Shown piece after piece: positions 17,927 to 26,362 of a DNA stretch of 63,656 nt; the first letter of the stretch is position 1; each line of letters starts with the position of its first letter. Source of the stretch: a virus. Position numbers and translations under genes: made by a program. Location of the stretch: IMG/VR virus record IMGVR_UViG_3300036859_000369, positions 1 to 63,656 of that record. One strand, written 5' to 3'. The notes beneath the pieces were generated by a model. It did not search any database. It was given only the letters and a program-made list of their open reading frames with translations, and was not told the DNA's origin.

Positions 17927-18369
17927 GCCGGTTCCGCCTCGGTTTCCCAGCGTAATTGCCGATACTGGTACCGCTGGCCATTCACGTATTCGGATGGACG
18001 CGGGATCACTTCCACAGGGCGTAGTCTATGGATGTAGACGCCACTGACCGTCACGTCGCCATACTGATCCAGCCGGGCGATCAAGCGACTGTTGATCGCG
18101 ATGACACTGGCGTAGCTTTGACTCCGATCGGTCACAGTGGTCAATATCTGGACATCCTGCCAGACGTGCTCGCGATTGGCCGTCATCAAGTTGGGGGCTG
18201 CCAGGACCGATACCGTCACCATCGGATAGACCGGTGTCTCGTTGGGCGCAACATCCTGATAGATCCGGCCAGATACCAACGTATTGACACCACCGGCTAC
18301 GGTGTCTGCCTTCAAGTAGGCAATCACCGCGTCCGTGACGCCATCAGCTTCGTTGACCGTGAGTGTCAC
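17923..18369 (-). CDS. Tail completion/terminator-like protein
   Basis: 148 residues: an N-terminal helix (VTDAVIAYLKAD) and a beta domain with PMVTVSVLAAPN and VWQDVQILTTV, the layout of DUF3168/gp17-like tail terminators that cap the tube and join it to the head. It lies directly after the gp10-like neck gene (ATGA overlap) and before the major tail protein. Confidence 0.72.
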   Translation of the reverse strand: MTLTVNEADGVTDAVIAYLKADTVAGGVNTLVSGRIYQDVAPNETPVYPMVTVSVLAAPNLMTANREHVWQDVQILTTVTDRSQSYASVIAINSRLIARLDQYGDVTVSGVYIHRLRPVEVIPRPSEYVNGQRYQYRQLRWETEAEPA

Positions 18370-18803
18370 TGGCCCAACGTCCTCAGTCGCTTTTCGGTGT
18401 TGTCCTTGAACGGCCCGCTTGCCATGGCCCCGGCCGGTGTCATGAACGGACGGGGCGCAAGATTCCGGGCCGGCGCTCCGTATTCCAGTGGGGCCGCTGC
18501 TTCGTGATCCGTGTGCACGATGCCAACCGGCCCGGTCGGGGTCATGGCGACGCCTACCTCTATCGACGCCATCAGTCCGCCGGTCTCGGCGGCTGGCGCC
18601 TGCCCTGGAGCTGATGCCTGATGCATCAGCCCGTTGTGCACGTAGATCCGCCCTCGGCCTGGCTCATGCACCCTCCGGAGAATGTCAACGTGGATGTCAT
18701 CCATGGTCTCGCGTGTTGCATCGAACGCCAGCCCACGTAATTGACCCTGGAGTGCTCCCAGGTTGTTTGAGACCACCTGAAACTTGACGCCGCTATCTGC
18801 CAT
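18366..18803 (-). CDS. HK97 gp10-like neck protein
   Basis: 145 residues. The start SGVKFQVVSNNLGALQGQL and the C-terminal YGAPARNLAPRPFMTPA motif are characteristic of gp10-like head-tail proteins (G-x-x-A-x-PFMxPA). ATGA overlap with the following gene. It probably sits at the head-tail interface. Confidence 0.82.
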   Translation of the reverse strand: MADSGVKFQVVSNNLGALQGQLRGLAFDATRETMDDIHVDILRRVHEPGRGRIYVHNGLMHQASAPGQAPAAETGGLMASIEVGVAMTPTGPVGIVHTDHEAAAPLEYGAPARNLAPRPFMTPAGAMASGPFKDNTEKRLRTLGQ

Positions 18804-18814
18804 CGGTCTCCCCC

Positions 18815-18830
18815 ATCATTCTGAAATGAC
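18815..18830. repeat. 16-bp dispersed inverted repeat (one mismatch)
   Basis: ATCATTCTGAAATGAC, filling the 26-bp gap between a membrane-protein stop (18830) and the gp10-like start. Confidence 0.8.
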
Positions 18831-19036
18831 TACCAGAGCCCCACGTTGATATCGAACACCTTGATAACCGCGAGTATCCAGAGCAGTCCCCCGATACACC
18901 AGACAAACCATTCCCAATCGCCGGTGCCGCCAAAGAATTTCCGCATTATGCGGATGATGATGTAGCACACCAGCGCAATCAGTCCGGCTGCGAAGAGTAG
19001 GGCAATGATACCCTTGACGAGTGTGGCGAGATCCAT
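18830..19036 (-). CDS. Small two-span membrane protein (holin-like)
   Basis: 68 residues with two hydrophobic segments: IIALLFAAGLIALVCYIIIR (about 10-29) and WFVWCIGGLLWILAVIKVF (about 43-61), joined by a short basic loop. Size and topology suit a class II holin, but it lies in a cluster of four membrane proteins in the structural operon, away from the endolysin, so the role is uncertain. Confidence 0.7.
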   Translation of the reverse strand: MDLATLVKGIIALLFAAGLIALVCYIIIRIMRKFFGGTGDWEWFVWCIGGLLWILAVIKVFDINVGLW

Positions 19037-19077
19037 GTTGTCCCTCCGGATGCCTCTGAGGCGTTCTGGGCGCCCCG

Positions 19078-19536
19078 CTAGAGGGCTGTTTCGGTCGGTC
19101 GGGTCGTCTGACCCATCCGCGCCCGTTCCATGCCTCTGACGATGTTTTCGTGGGGGGCATCCTGTACACCGATGGTCTCTTGTTCGCGTATCCGTTCCTG
19201 GATCTCGTCAACGATGGCCGTCGCCGTCGTCGTATCGGTTGACGGATTCGTCCGAGACTGCAACGCCGTAGATCCAATGGCAATGGCTGTGCCGATGATC
19301 GCCAGCAGGACGCCCTGTGCAACCAGTTGCATGGTCGCCGGGATACCGAGCGCCAGCATCACCAGCAGAATCAGAACGGTGGTCGATCCGAAGCAAATGG
19401 CCGGTGGCGCCCACTTCGGCAACGTAGCTGCCGTCCGGAGCCAGTCAATCCCCATCTTGCTCATCAGGATGATCCATCCGAGCACGGCGGCCAGGCGTGG
19501 ATCGAACTGGCTGACAATACTACTGATGTCGTTCAT
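19078..19536 (-). CDS. Membrane protein, holin-like
   Basis: 152 residues. Hydrophobic segments near 18-32 (LGWIILMSKMG), 48-66 (FGSTTVLILLVMLALGI) and 69-91 (QLVAQGVLLAIIGTAIAIGS); the C-terminal ~60 residues are soluble and charged. Holins with two or three spans and a charged tail look like this. Overlaps the next upstream gene by 17 bp. Confidence 0.65.
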   Translation of the reverse strand: MNDISSIVSQFDPRLAAVLGWIILMSKMGIDWLRTAATLPKWAPPAICFGSTTVLILLVMLALGIPATMQLVAQGVLLAIIGTAIAIGSTALQSRTNPSTDTTTATAIVDEIQERIREQETIGVQDAPHENIVRGMERARMGQTTRPTETAL

Positions 19537-20143
19537 GGCTCCTATCCTCCCGCAAGAGCTCGATATCTGCGGTCTGGCTCCGGATCAACGCGTGGGCCGC
19601 ATCCTGCATCTTCGCTGTCTCAATCAAGACCGCAATTGATTGCCCGATCTGTTCGCGAGTCATAAACGACATACCTGTGTCTTGTAATGACAGCTCTAAT
19701 GTACCCACGACCACACCCATACTGGTGTGGATGTCGTGCAGGATATCCCTGGCATCAAGTGACGCCTGTACCACCGTCTGGTCCGAATCAGGTTGCAATG
19801 GTGTCCGTCCAACAACCGCCTCCGTCCCAACCCAACCTATCGAAAACATCACGATCAACAACATCAAGTCAAGCATCACGACCATCATAACGTAACTGAC
19901 CGCCATGCCGGCAGCCGTAATCACTGGCGGATCGGGTACTAACGCTGCCGAAACCGTCTGACCGCCAATAGCCAGAAAGATGACCAGATACCCATACATC
20001 TGGACGCGCCGACGCCAGACCATGCGCGGGCGTATTGGGGACGCGAACACCATAGAACCGTTATGCGCAGAAATCGCTGCGTACGCAGACAGCAGAATGC
20101 CGCATCCAGCCAGAACCAGCCGGATACCTTCCAGGTTGCTCAT
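19520..20143 (-). CDS. Multi-span membrane protein
   Basis: 207 residues from MSNLEGIRLVLAG. About four membrane spans (residues ~6-24, 46-66, 78-96, 98-112), then a ~90-residue helical cytoplasmic tail with regular heptads (IHTSMGVVVGTLELSLQD, IGQSIAVLIETAK). No family recognised; it is part of a membrane cluster that may form a pore or superinfection block. Confidence 0.65.
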   Translation of the reverse strand: MSNLEGIRLVLAGCGILLSAYAAISAHNGSMVFASPIRPRMVWRRRVQMYGYLVIFLAIGGQTVSAALVPDPPVITAAGMAVSYVMMVVMLDLMLLIVMFSIGWVGTEAVVGRTPLQPDSDQTVVQASLDARDILHDIHTSMGVVVGTLELSLQDTGMSFMTREQIGQSIAVLIETAKMQDAAHALIRSQTADIELLREDRSHERHQ

Positions 20144-20162
20144 GGTCCCGTGTGTCAGCATA

Positions 20163-20558
20163 TCAGCGCCCCCCCCGGCGTATTCTCTGTCGTCCGGTCA
20201 TGCCCCAGAGCCGCGCATCCGTCGACAGGTCCAGGAGGCTGAATACCGTAAACACCAGTCCGACAAGCAATCGTAACCACATCGCCGTAACCGCGTATGG
20301 TGACCCCGAGTCTGGTAACGACATCGCCCAGATGCCGAGTCCTAATGACGACACGTGATAGATGATCCGCCCGGCTTCGCAACGAATGTGCCGCCAGCCT
20401 GCCATGATCTCGCGTCCGGTCGGGAACCGCGACGGCTGGGCATGCACCGCGCGCAACCGTCGCACCGTAAAGTACAGCATGGCCCCGGCTGCGACGATGC
20501 CGATCACATTGATGATCGACGCCAGGATCTCCAGAAGGCTGGCGGTCTGGTCTGTCAT
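20163..20558 (-). CDS. Multi-span membrane protein
   Basis: 131 residues with spans at about 8-29 (EILASIINVIGIVAAGAMLY), 63-82 (IIYHVSSLGLGIWAMSL) and 92-112 (WLRLLVGLVFTVFSLLDL); arginine-rich loops lie on one side. ATGA overlap with the upstream 57-residue gene. Function unknown. Confidence 0.65.
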   Translation of the reverse strand: MTDQTASLLEILASIINVIGIVAAGAMLYFTVRRLRAVHAQPSRFPTGREIMAGWRHIRCEAGRIIYHVSSLGLGIWAMSLPDSGSPYAVTAMWLRLLVGLVFTVFSLLDLSTDARLWGMTGRQRIRRGGR

Positions 20559-20728
20559 CGGTCCGCACGGTCCAGGTTGGTATCAATACCCAACATGTCC
20601 GCCTCGCGTCGTAACGCTTCGATCTGCCGCCGTTGCCACCGGATATCCTCCGGCGTGGACATCGGCCGGTTCGGTGTGGGCGGGGGCGGGGCGAGTCGCG
20701 CAACGATGCTCGCAAATATGTCTGACAA
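20555..20728 (-). CDS. 57-residue helical protein with a TTG start
   Basis: A frame too short for usual cut-offs: TTG start at 20726-20728 preceded by GGGGGAG, proline-rich start (LAPPPPTPNRP), then a charged helix (EDIRWQRRQIEALRREADML). Its TGA overlaps the ATG of the next membrane protein. The good ribosome site and coupling support it. Confidence 0.65.
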   Translation of the reverse strand: MSDIFASIVARLAPPPPTPNRPMSTPEDIRWQRRQIEALRREADMLGIDTNLDRADR

Positions 20729-20730
20729 TC

Positions 20731-20976
20731 TCAACTCCCCCGCCTTCCGGTGTGCTCTCGTGGCACTTTTTTGAGTGCCCCGCCCGCAATCCCCACGGAT
20801 TCTCGATTCAGCTCTGTCAGATCGGCGTTGACATCCTGTGCGTACTGAATGTGTGCATCTTTACCCTTGACAACCTGCCAGAACAGCGTCCCGAACCCGG
20901 CTGCAATCGCCCCACCGAGACCGGACGCCAACACAACGAACGACGCGTTGAGTGTGATGACCGTACACCCTTCCAC
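20731..20976 (-). CDS. Small single-span membrane protein
   Basis: 81 residues with a GTG start overlapping the upstream TAG (TAGTG). One hydrophobic segment (FVVLASGLGGAIAAGFGTLF, about 13-32), then a soluble helix. Resembles short phage membrane anchors or holins; role not established. Confidence 0.62.
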   Translation of the reverse strand: MEGCTVITLNASFVVLASGLGGAIAAGFGTLFWQVVKGKDAHIQYAQDVNADLTELNRESVGIAGGALKKVPREHTGRRGS

Positions 20977-21341
20977 TAGGATATCGCCCGACAGATCACG
21001 CGCCGTCTGGATTCATACGATCGTGGTGGTGCAACGCCGACCACTTCGTACTGTTGTGACCCGACGAAAATCAGATCCGTGTTTTTCACATCGGTACCTC
21101 GCGGGACAGTGATCGTTACGCCAACATACCCCTGCAACGCATCGGCAACCGACCGTTCTACCGGTTCCTCAATCGACCCGACGCCACACGCAACTGTCGC
21201 GATCGTCACCCACTGTTCAACCTGTCCGCCGTGCCCGTCATCCACCGGGCCGGTGTCACGGCTGATCACCGCCACGTTGGGCGACGATTCCGCCACCAGT
21301 GCGTCGAATTCCGCTATGTCGAGCGCATCGAACATCGTCAC
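20976..21341 (-). CDS. Head closure / head-tail joining protein
   Basis: 121 residues, beta-barrel pattern: SPNVAVISRDTGPVDDGHGG, WVTIATVACGV, TITVPRGTDVKNTDLIFVGSQQYEVVGV. This mixture of short strands is typical of head-completion (gp16/SPP1-like) proteins. It follows the connector and precedes the neck cluster. Confidence 0.72.
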   Translation of the reverse strand: MTMFDALDIAEFDALVAESSPNVAVISRDTGPVDDGHGGQVEQWVTIATVACGVGSIEEPVERSVADALQGYVGVTITVPRGTDVKNTDLIFVGSQQYEVVGVAPPRSYESRRRVICRAIS

Positions 21342-21787
21342 GCGTCGTCCTCGGTTTCGGTATCAATGAGTGGACTATCTGAATACTCCATGCTATCGCG
21401 ACGGAAAAACGGCTGGATCATCGTGTCATCGTCGGCCCGTGTGTCGCGATCCGCTGTGTAGACACCGCCCACGAACAGGGCCGGCACGATCGCACCATCC
21501 ACGGCCGATGATGCCTGGGTATCCAGTTCTTTGGCCCGGTCGGCATACGCCTTTGCTCTGTCGGACAGGTCCTTGCGCAAGTCGTCCCGGGCCTGTGTGA
21601 CCTGACGACTGTACTTCGCTGCCAGGTGCCGACAGACAGCAGCCGCCGTACGAAACACATTGCCAAACATGAGCAGCATGCCGGAGATTTCCTCGTCTGA
21701 AATCTGCTGGTCTGCTGTCAGGACATCACCAGACAAGAGCCTGACCTTATCCTTGTCCGTGGAAAGACTTGTGTTATAACTCCACAC
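21338..21787 (-). CDS. Head-tail connector protein
   Basis: 149 residues from a GTG start (VWSYNTSLSTDKDKVR) with GTGGGGGA upstream. The opening, STDKDKVRLLSGDVLTADQQISDEEI, then a helix with Ala/Tyr/Arg, is the usual gp6-like connector pattern (first helix 'DKVRLLIGD'). A longer ATG start would run into the HNH promoter region and was rejected. Confidence 0.78.
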   Translation of the reverse strand: MWSYNTSLSTDKDKVRLLSGDVLTADQQISDEEISGMLLMFGNVFRTAAAVCRHLAAKYSRQVTQARDDLRKDLSDRAKAYADRAKELDTQASSAVDGAIVPALFVGGVYTADRDTRADDDTMIQPFFRRDSMEYSDSPLIDTETEDDA

Positions 21788-21815
21788 GTCACATCCCCCA
21801 CTCAAAGGAATCGGT

Positions 21816-22649
21816 ATGCCTGTCTCCCAGGCTTGCGCCCAGTGCGATCGTCCATTCATGGCCCGTACCGCTGCCGTCGAGGCCGGGCGCGGACTGTTCT
21901 GCGGACGAACCTGCTACGCCATCTCGCGCCAGAATAGAATAACCGCTGCATGTGCCCTGTGCTGTCGGCAATATACGCGTCCTAAGTCCCAGGTCGGCGC
22001 GTTTTGTAGCCAGCGGTGTGCCGATACATCGAGATCCGTACAGATGATCGTGCAGTGCCAGGCATGCACTACTGAGTTTGCAGCCAATCCGAACCAAAAG
22101 AGGAAGTTTTGTAGTGTCTCCTGTGCTCGTATGGCAGCCACGAAAGAAGATATCCCGTGGCTGTTGTGGCGTAACGTTGACAAAACAGATACTTGCTGGT
22201 TGTGGAAGAAGCGCCCGGGGGCTCATGGGTACGGCTCGCTGTCGTACGGTAATGATACTGCGCGACTGCTGGTACACCGCATCAGCCTTGAATTGGCTAT
22301 AGGGCGCCCACTGCTGAAACACGAACGAGCCTGCCATGTCTGCGATATCCGTCTGTGCGTCCGCAATGATGGTGTCGGCACCTACGCTGTGAGCGGCATC
22401 GACTATCCGCGATACGGTCACTTGTGGTTGGGCACTGATGCCGCCAACCTTGCCGATATGGTCGCTAAGGGGCGATCTGCAAAGGGTAGCGCACATAGCC
22501 AAAGCCGATTGACCGAATCTGACGTTATCCATATGCGCGCCATCGCAGAGCAAAGCGACATCAATCAACGACAGATTGCTGATATGTTTCACATCAGCCC
22601 GTCTGCCGTAAGTGTCATCTTGGGCCGCAAACGCTGGGCACATATCTAA
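21816..22649 (+). CDS. HNH homing endonuclease with N-terminal zinc fingers
   Basis: 277 residues. Three CxxC-type fingers occupy residues ~7-110 (CAQCDRPF, CALCCRQY, CQACTTEF, each paired with FCxxxC). The HNH core follows: CWLWKK, HGYGSLSYG, HRISLELAIG, HVCDIRLCVRND, PRYGHLWLGT and LADMVAKGRS. A C-terminal helix-turn-helix ends the protein. AAAGGA precedes the ATG. Divergent from the connector gene, on the plus strand inside the head module: a selfish insertion. Confidence 0.92.
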   Translation: MPVSQACAQCDRPFMARTAAVEAGRGLFCGRTCYAISRQNRITAACALCCRQYTRPKSQVGAFCSQRCADTSRSVQMIVQCQACTTEFAANPNQKRKFCSVSCARMAATKEDIPWLLWRNVDKTDTCWLWKKRPGAHGYGSLSYGNDTARLLVHRISLELAIGRPLLKHERACHVCDIRLCVRNDGVGTYAVSGIDYPRYGHLWLGTDAANLADMVAKGRSAKGSAHSQSRLTESDVIHMRAIAEQSDINQRQIADMFHISPSAVSVILGRKRWAHI

Positions 22650-22672
22650 GCGTCCGACCACGTCATGATCGA

Positions 22673-22822
22673 CTAGTCCCCCGGAGATACGAGGTTACGG
22701 TGCCAGGCATCCGGCTGTTGCCTGTGCCGCCGGGCCTGTCGTTGACCTTCCCGGACCCACTCCAGGATCAAGATACCGAGCGCCAGAACGGCGAACAGCA
22801 CCGCGCCACCACGCTTACCCAT
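22673..22822 (-). CDS. 49-residue membrane protein
   Basis: MGKRGG start, hydrophobic segment AVLFAVLALGILILEWV (about 7-23), then a basic Arg/Gln/His tail. GAGGGTGAAC gives a ribosome site. It sits 21 bp after the glycosyltransferase stop and before the HNH insertion. Topology suggests N-out, one span. Confidence 0.6.
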   Translation of the reverse strand: MGKRGGAVLFAVLALGILILEWVREGQRQARRHRQQPDAWHRNLVSPGD

Positions 22823-22842
22823 GTTCACCCTCGCGGTGTTGC

Positions 22843-22858
22843 GTCATTTCGGAATGAC
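22843..22858. repeat. 16-bp dispersed inverted repeat at a gene end
   Basis: GTCATTTCGGAATGAC with arms extending to TGC/GCA. Read on the minus strand it encodes the last residues V-I-P-K and the TGA of the glycosyltransferase. Confidence 0.88.
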
Positions 22859-23830
22859 GCAGTCGGCCGGGGCTACAACGGCGTACGCTTCGGCCACCTT
22901 TCTATCCACGAATCCACCAGTTTCCGTGCGGTAATTCGGCTGGAAATACTGACGGGCCATCAGGTAACGCAGCGTATCAACCATGCCCGGTGTCCACTCC
23001 GCGATATCCCAGAGTCGCGAACCGATCAGCCGCGATCGGGCCGGCTCTTCCAGGTGCATCACGAACTGTGCTGCCTGCGTCATGATGTCTCTGCGCCAAT
23101 CCCGATCTAGCACCGTCCTTGACGCGCTACCATCATGGACACGGACCCATCCGAACGCATTCGGGGTGTAGACCGCGCCGTACCGACAGGCGGCAATGTG
23201 CCAGGTCAGCGTCTCCGAGTACGGCCAGAATGCCGGATCCCAGCCACCATGCTGGTCCCATGCTCGCTGGCTGATAACACACCCGGCCGCATGAATGATG
23301 CCACGCACACCCAGCAGTCTAGCTACAGCATCGGGCGACAGATAGCGCGGGGCCATCGTCACGCCGTCAACCTGGTTGTTCGACTCTGGTCCCCAACCGA
23401 GATGGATGCCAGCCACGTCGCCCACAATCACATCAATCTGCCTGTCCGGCAAGCTGCTCTGTCGTGGGTGAAATGCTTCGATCGCCTCGAAGATGGACGC
23501 GATTGCGCGCGGCTCCATGACATCGTTGGCGCTCGCAATGTAGAAATAATCACCCCTGGCGATCCGGGCGCCTTCGTTCGTCGCTTTCGCGCACCCCTGG
23601 TTGCCATCCGCCGACACCACAATCTGCATCGATGGCATCATATTGCGCCGGAATGCACACGCAATGTCAAACGTTGTATCCGTCGATCCGTCGTCCATGA
23701 CGATGACTTCTACGTCCGATTCATAGCGGGACGTACAGACCTGTCGCGCGATGCTGCGCAACTGTTCCGGCAGGTGCCGCTGCTCGTTATAGGCGGCAAT
23801 GATGATGCTAAGTCGCGGCGACATGGACAT
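22844..23830 (-). CDS. Glycosyltransferase family 2
   Basis: 328 residues. The GT-A fold start LSIIIAAYNEQ, then VIVMDDGSTDTT with the nucleotide-sugar DDGS, and GNQGCAKATNEGARIARGDY, mark an inverting GT2 transferase. A D-V-M-x-P metal-binding analogue of DxD follows (ASANDVMEP). It transfers sugar from a nucleotide donor to an unknown acceptor, likely a virion protein or DNA. Part of a four-gene sugar cassette with a SAM methyltransferase, an SDR-like protein and a GT4 enzyme. Confidence 0.9.
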   Translation of the reverse strand: MSMSPRLSIIIAAYNEQRHLPEQLRSIARQVCTSRYESDVEVIVMDDGSTDTTFDIACAFRRNMMPSMQIVVSADGNQGCAKATNEGARIARGDYFYIASANDVMEPRAIASIFEAIEAFHPRQSSLPDRQIDVIVGDVAGIHLGWGPESNNQVDGVTMAPRYLSPDAVARLLGVRGIIHAAGCVISQRAWDQHGGWDPAFWPYSETLTWHIAACRYGAVYTPNAFGWVRVHDGSASRTVLDRDWRRDIMTQAAQFVMHLEEPARSRLIGSRLWDIAEWTPGMVDTLRYLMARQYFQPNYRTETGGFVDRKVAEAYAVVAPADCVIPK

Positions 23831-24176
23831 CTCCCGATCGCACCATCAGATCTGGGATTGGAAACCACGCGCGTTTCCAATCATCCCCCGATAGGATGAT
23901 GCCCGTATGCCGCGCCATGGCTTCCCGCACGACCGGCAGATACCGCGCCGGTGCGCAGTGAATAACTGCCCGGATAGGATCGTCAGACGGCGACAGGTTG
24001 CCGAGTGCATACGCGTACCGTTCGTTCGACAGATCCATGCAATGCCACGTGTACCGCTCGTGATCGATGTCGGCCGGAGTCCGCGAGATCCCGACCACGG
24101 TGTGCCCCTGACCCAGTAATTCCGAAATGACCCTGTCACCCTCGAAGCTGCTGGCACCTGTCACCAGGACTCTCAT
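23808..24176 (-). CDS. Short SDR / epimerase-like protein
   Basis: 122 residues from MRVLVTGASSFEGDRVI: a Rossmann start with a G-A-S-x-F-x-G nucleotide loop like NAD-dependent epimerases (TGxxGFxG). At ~120 residues it lacks the YxxxK region of a full enzyme (usual length ~300), so it is a truncated or minimal form, perhaps regulatory or degenerate. It overlaps both neighbours. Confidence 0.7.
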   Translation of the reverse strand: MRVLVTGASSFEGDRVISELLGQGHTVVGISRTPADIDHERYTWHCMDLSNERYAYALGNLSPSDDPIRAVIHCAPARYLPVVREAMARHTGIILSGDDWKRAWFPIPDLMVRSGDVHVAAT

Positions 24177-24769
24177 GGTCCGGCCTCCGGCCTCGGTGCT
24201 TTCTGCATCACGACACAGATGTCTCCGAGATGCGGCCATCTCGGATCGGCGTTGCCGCGCTCGACGGTCTGGAGATTGAACCACGGGCCATCCGGAAAAT
24301 AGATCCGGCCATAGTCCTGATACAACGGATGCAACGGCCAGAAGTAACAGAACGTCTCTTCGTGAAACACTCGACGGTGGGTCGGATCGCGGAACGACAC
24401 CGGGTTATTCCAGGCTGCCACCCGAATGACCAGTTGTCCGTCGTCCGTCAGGATGCGCCAGCATTCGCGCAACCAGACATCCACGTCTGCCCGCAAGTGC
24501 TCGAACACATCAAGTGCCACAATCTTCTGAAATCGGCCGTCTGGAATCGGCCAGTTCAGATGCCGATTGCCACCGACCACGTCGAGATCAATCACGATAT
24601 CCACATAATCGGCATGCTTGCGGATATCGTGATTGACGGCCCCTTCTATCGGTCGATTGCCGCACCCGAGATGCAACACTTTCCGGTTGGCCAGCGCTTC
24701 GAGTTGTTCGGCCACGATCGCCCCGGACACCGTCATAGGCTTCGTGATGTACTCTGTGACCTTATCCAC
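24173..24769 (-). CDS. SAM-dependent methyltransferase
   Basis: 198 residues from a GTG start with AGGAGG 6 bp upstream. Motif I is KVLHLGCGNRPIEG; a D-x-D acidic strand (VDIVIDLDVVGG) and KIVALDVFEHL follow, as in class I methyltransferases acting on small molecules or sugars. Position within glycosyltransferases suggests it methylates a glycan. Confidence 0.85.
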   Translation of the reverse strand: MDKVTEYITKPMTVSGAIVAEQLEALANRKVLHLGCGNRPIEGAVNHDIRKHADYVDIVIDLDVVGGNRHLNWPIPDGRFQKIVALDVFEHLRADVDVWLRECWRILTDDGQLVIRVAAWNNPVSFRDPTHRRVFHEETFCYFWPLHPLYQDYGRIYFPDGPWFNLQTVERGNADPRWPHLGDICVVMQKAPRPEAGP

Positions 24770-25976
24770 GGATAGCCTCCTCAAAGCGGCTGACAGGCTT
24801 CTGGGAACGTTCTAGCCGTCCTTCTATCTCGGTCAGTGCCGGTGCCCAGAATTCCCGGGTCACGGTGTCCGCATCGTACGACATTGCGCCACTGCGACTG
24901 TCAAAAGATCGATCGCTGTACCGCCCATGGCCGGTCAAGTACGCTTCCCGCATGCGCTGGTAGATAGCGTCCTCGTGGCCCCACCACTGATACGCGGCTA
25001 GCGGGTTGTGGTACCGGGTTGCCTCATCCTTCGAGACTTTCCAACCGGCGAAACAGAGCTCGGACATCGCCGTCCAATCGCCCACGATCGACGGGATACC
25101 ACAGGCGGCTGCCTCCAGGATCGGGATACCGAATCCCTCGCCCATGCTGACCGATGTCAGGACGTTGAAGCTGCAATACAACGCCCGCATCTCTTCAGCT
25201 TCTAGCCCGAAGTGATAGGCGTCCGGCTGGGTCCAGGAAACGGCATCCCCAACGCCCAGTTGCTCGACGTACTCGGCCAGGTTCTCGCCGCCGATGTTGC
25301 GTAGCCCGGATGTGTCGGCCCGGGTATGCAGGTACATCCGTGTATCGGGGTGCTCTTTGTGCAGACGGGCGAATGCTGCAAGCTGGGGTTTGAACGCCTT
25401 ACGGGATGGCGTGCCAACGTTGGCAGCGACCATCCCGATGATAAAGTCGTCTCGCGGGAGACCGATCAGTGCGCGGGCCTCCTGTCGATCCATTGGCGTG
25501 TACGCGTTCGTGTCCACACCATGCGGAATGTACAGCGGCTCAATGCCGGCATCCCGACACATCCGCTCAGCGAACCGTGAAAACACCATCGGCACAACGA
25601 CCGGCAGGATATTCGGATTCGTCAATCGCATCTTGATGCAATTTGGCAATGGCTCCGAATCAACCGGGAACCATGGGGCGATCGATATACCGCCAGTGAC
25701 ACCCTGGGGTAACGCCCAGATATCCATCAGACTGATGATCACATCGGCGTTGTGATGCTTCGCCGGTACCGCCATCGATTCGTAATCGATGCCACCGGAT
25801 GCCGCCGCCGGATAGATCGTGATGCCGTCCGATTCGACGCGTCCGCCCTGGATGCCCCAGTACGCGGCTATCGCGATGTCATGGCCGAGATCCCGGATAC
25901 GCTTGACAAACAGCTCGGTTTGATTGCCGTATCCAGATCCCGCGTGTGGGGCGTTGGAATACCAGAGGATGCGCAC
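24762..25976 (-). CDS. Glycosyltransferase family 4 (GT-B)
   Basis: 404 residues. N-domain start MRILWYSNAPHAGSGYG; C-domain has FIIGMVAANVGTPSRKA and the retaining GT4 motif MGEGFGIPILEAAACGIPSI (E-x7-E). It should add a hexose-type sugar from a nucleotide donor. First gene of the sugar cassette in transcription order. Confidence 0.9.
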   Translation of the reverse strand: MRILWYSNAPHAGSGYGNQTELFVKRIRDLGHDIAIAAYWGIQGGRVESDGITIYPAAASGGIDYESMAVPAKHHNADVIISLMDIWALPQGVTGGISIAPWFPVDSEPLPNCIKMRLTNPNILPVVVPMVFSRFAERMCRDAGIEPLYIPHGVDTNAYTPMDRQEARALIGLPRDDFIIGMVAANVGTPSRKAFKPQLAAFARLHKEHPDTRMYLHTRADTSGLRNIGGENLAEYVEQLGVGDAVSWTQPDAYHFGLEAEEMRALYCSFNVLTSVSMGEGFGIPILEAAACGIPSIVGDWTAMSELCFAGWKVSKDEATRYHNPLAAYQWWGHEDAIYQRMREAYLTGHGRYSDRSFDSRSGAMSYDADTVTREFWAPALTEIEGRLERSQKPVSRFEEAIRG

Positions 25977-26024
25977 GGATGATGTCCTTTCGTGGGCCGA
26001 ATGAATCGGGAGACGATTCGGGCG

Positions 26025-26354
26025 CTAGAGATCCCCTCCAGTATATCCGTAGTGGATGGTGCCGGCAGTCCCGATGGTCTGCATATTGAGTGTGCCACCG
26101 GACGGTGTGACTCCGAGCCTGTGCGTCATATTGGGCGCGAGCGGAATGCCGACGAGTGTGCCGTCCGTCGCTTCACCGACCGCGACACGATGGGGGACTG
26201 TCGAATATGTCCACAATGTCGTCGCGTAGGCCGGAATAGTGCCGGCTGCTGCATTGGACCCGGCGTTCGCGTGCACAAGCTGATTGCCACCCTGCATCCC
26301 CGATGCTAAGACGGCCGTGGTGTCAGCCACGATGCGCTGATTCCGCGTGGTCAT
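26025..26354 (-). CDS. Small head structural protein
   Basis: 109 residues, Thr/Ala/Gly-rich beta pattern (ATTLWTYSTVPHRVAVGEATDG..VGIPLAP). Just downstream of the head genes, so probably a head fibre or decoration protein. No family identified. Confidence 0.6.
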   Translation of the reverse strand: MTTRNQRIVADTTAVLASGMQGGNQLVHANAGSNAAAGTIPAYATTLWTYSTVPHRVAVGEATDGTLVGIPLAPNMTHRLGVTPSGGTLNMQTIGTAGTIHYGYTGGDL

Positions 26355-26362
26355 GGCGGCGC

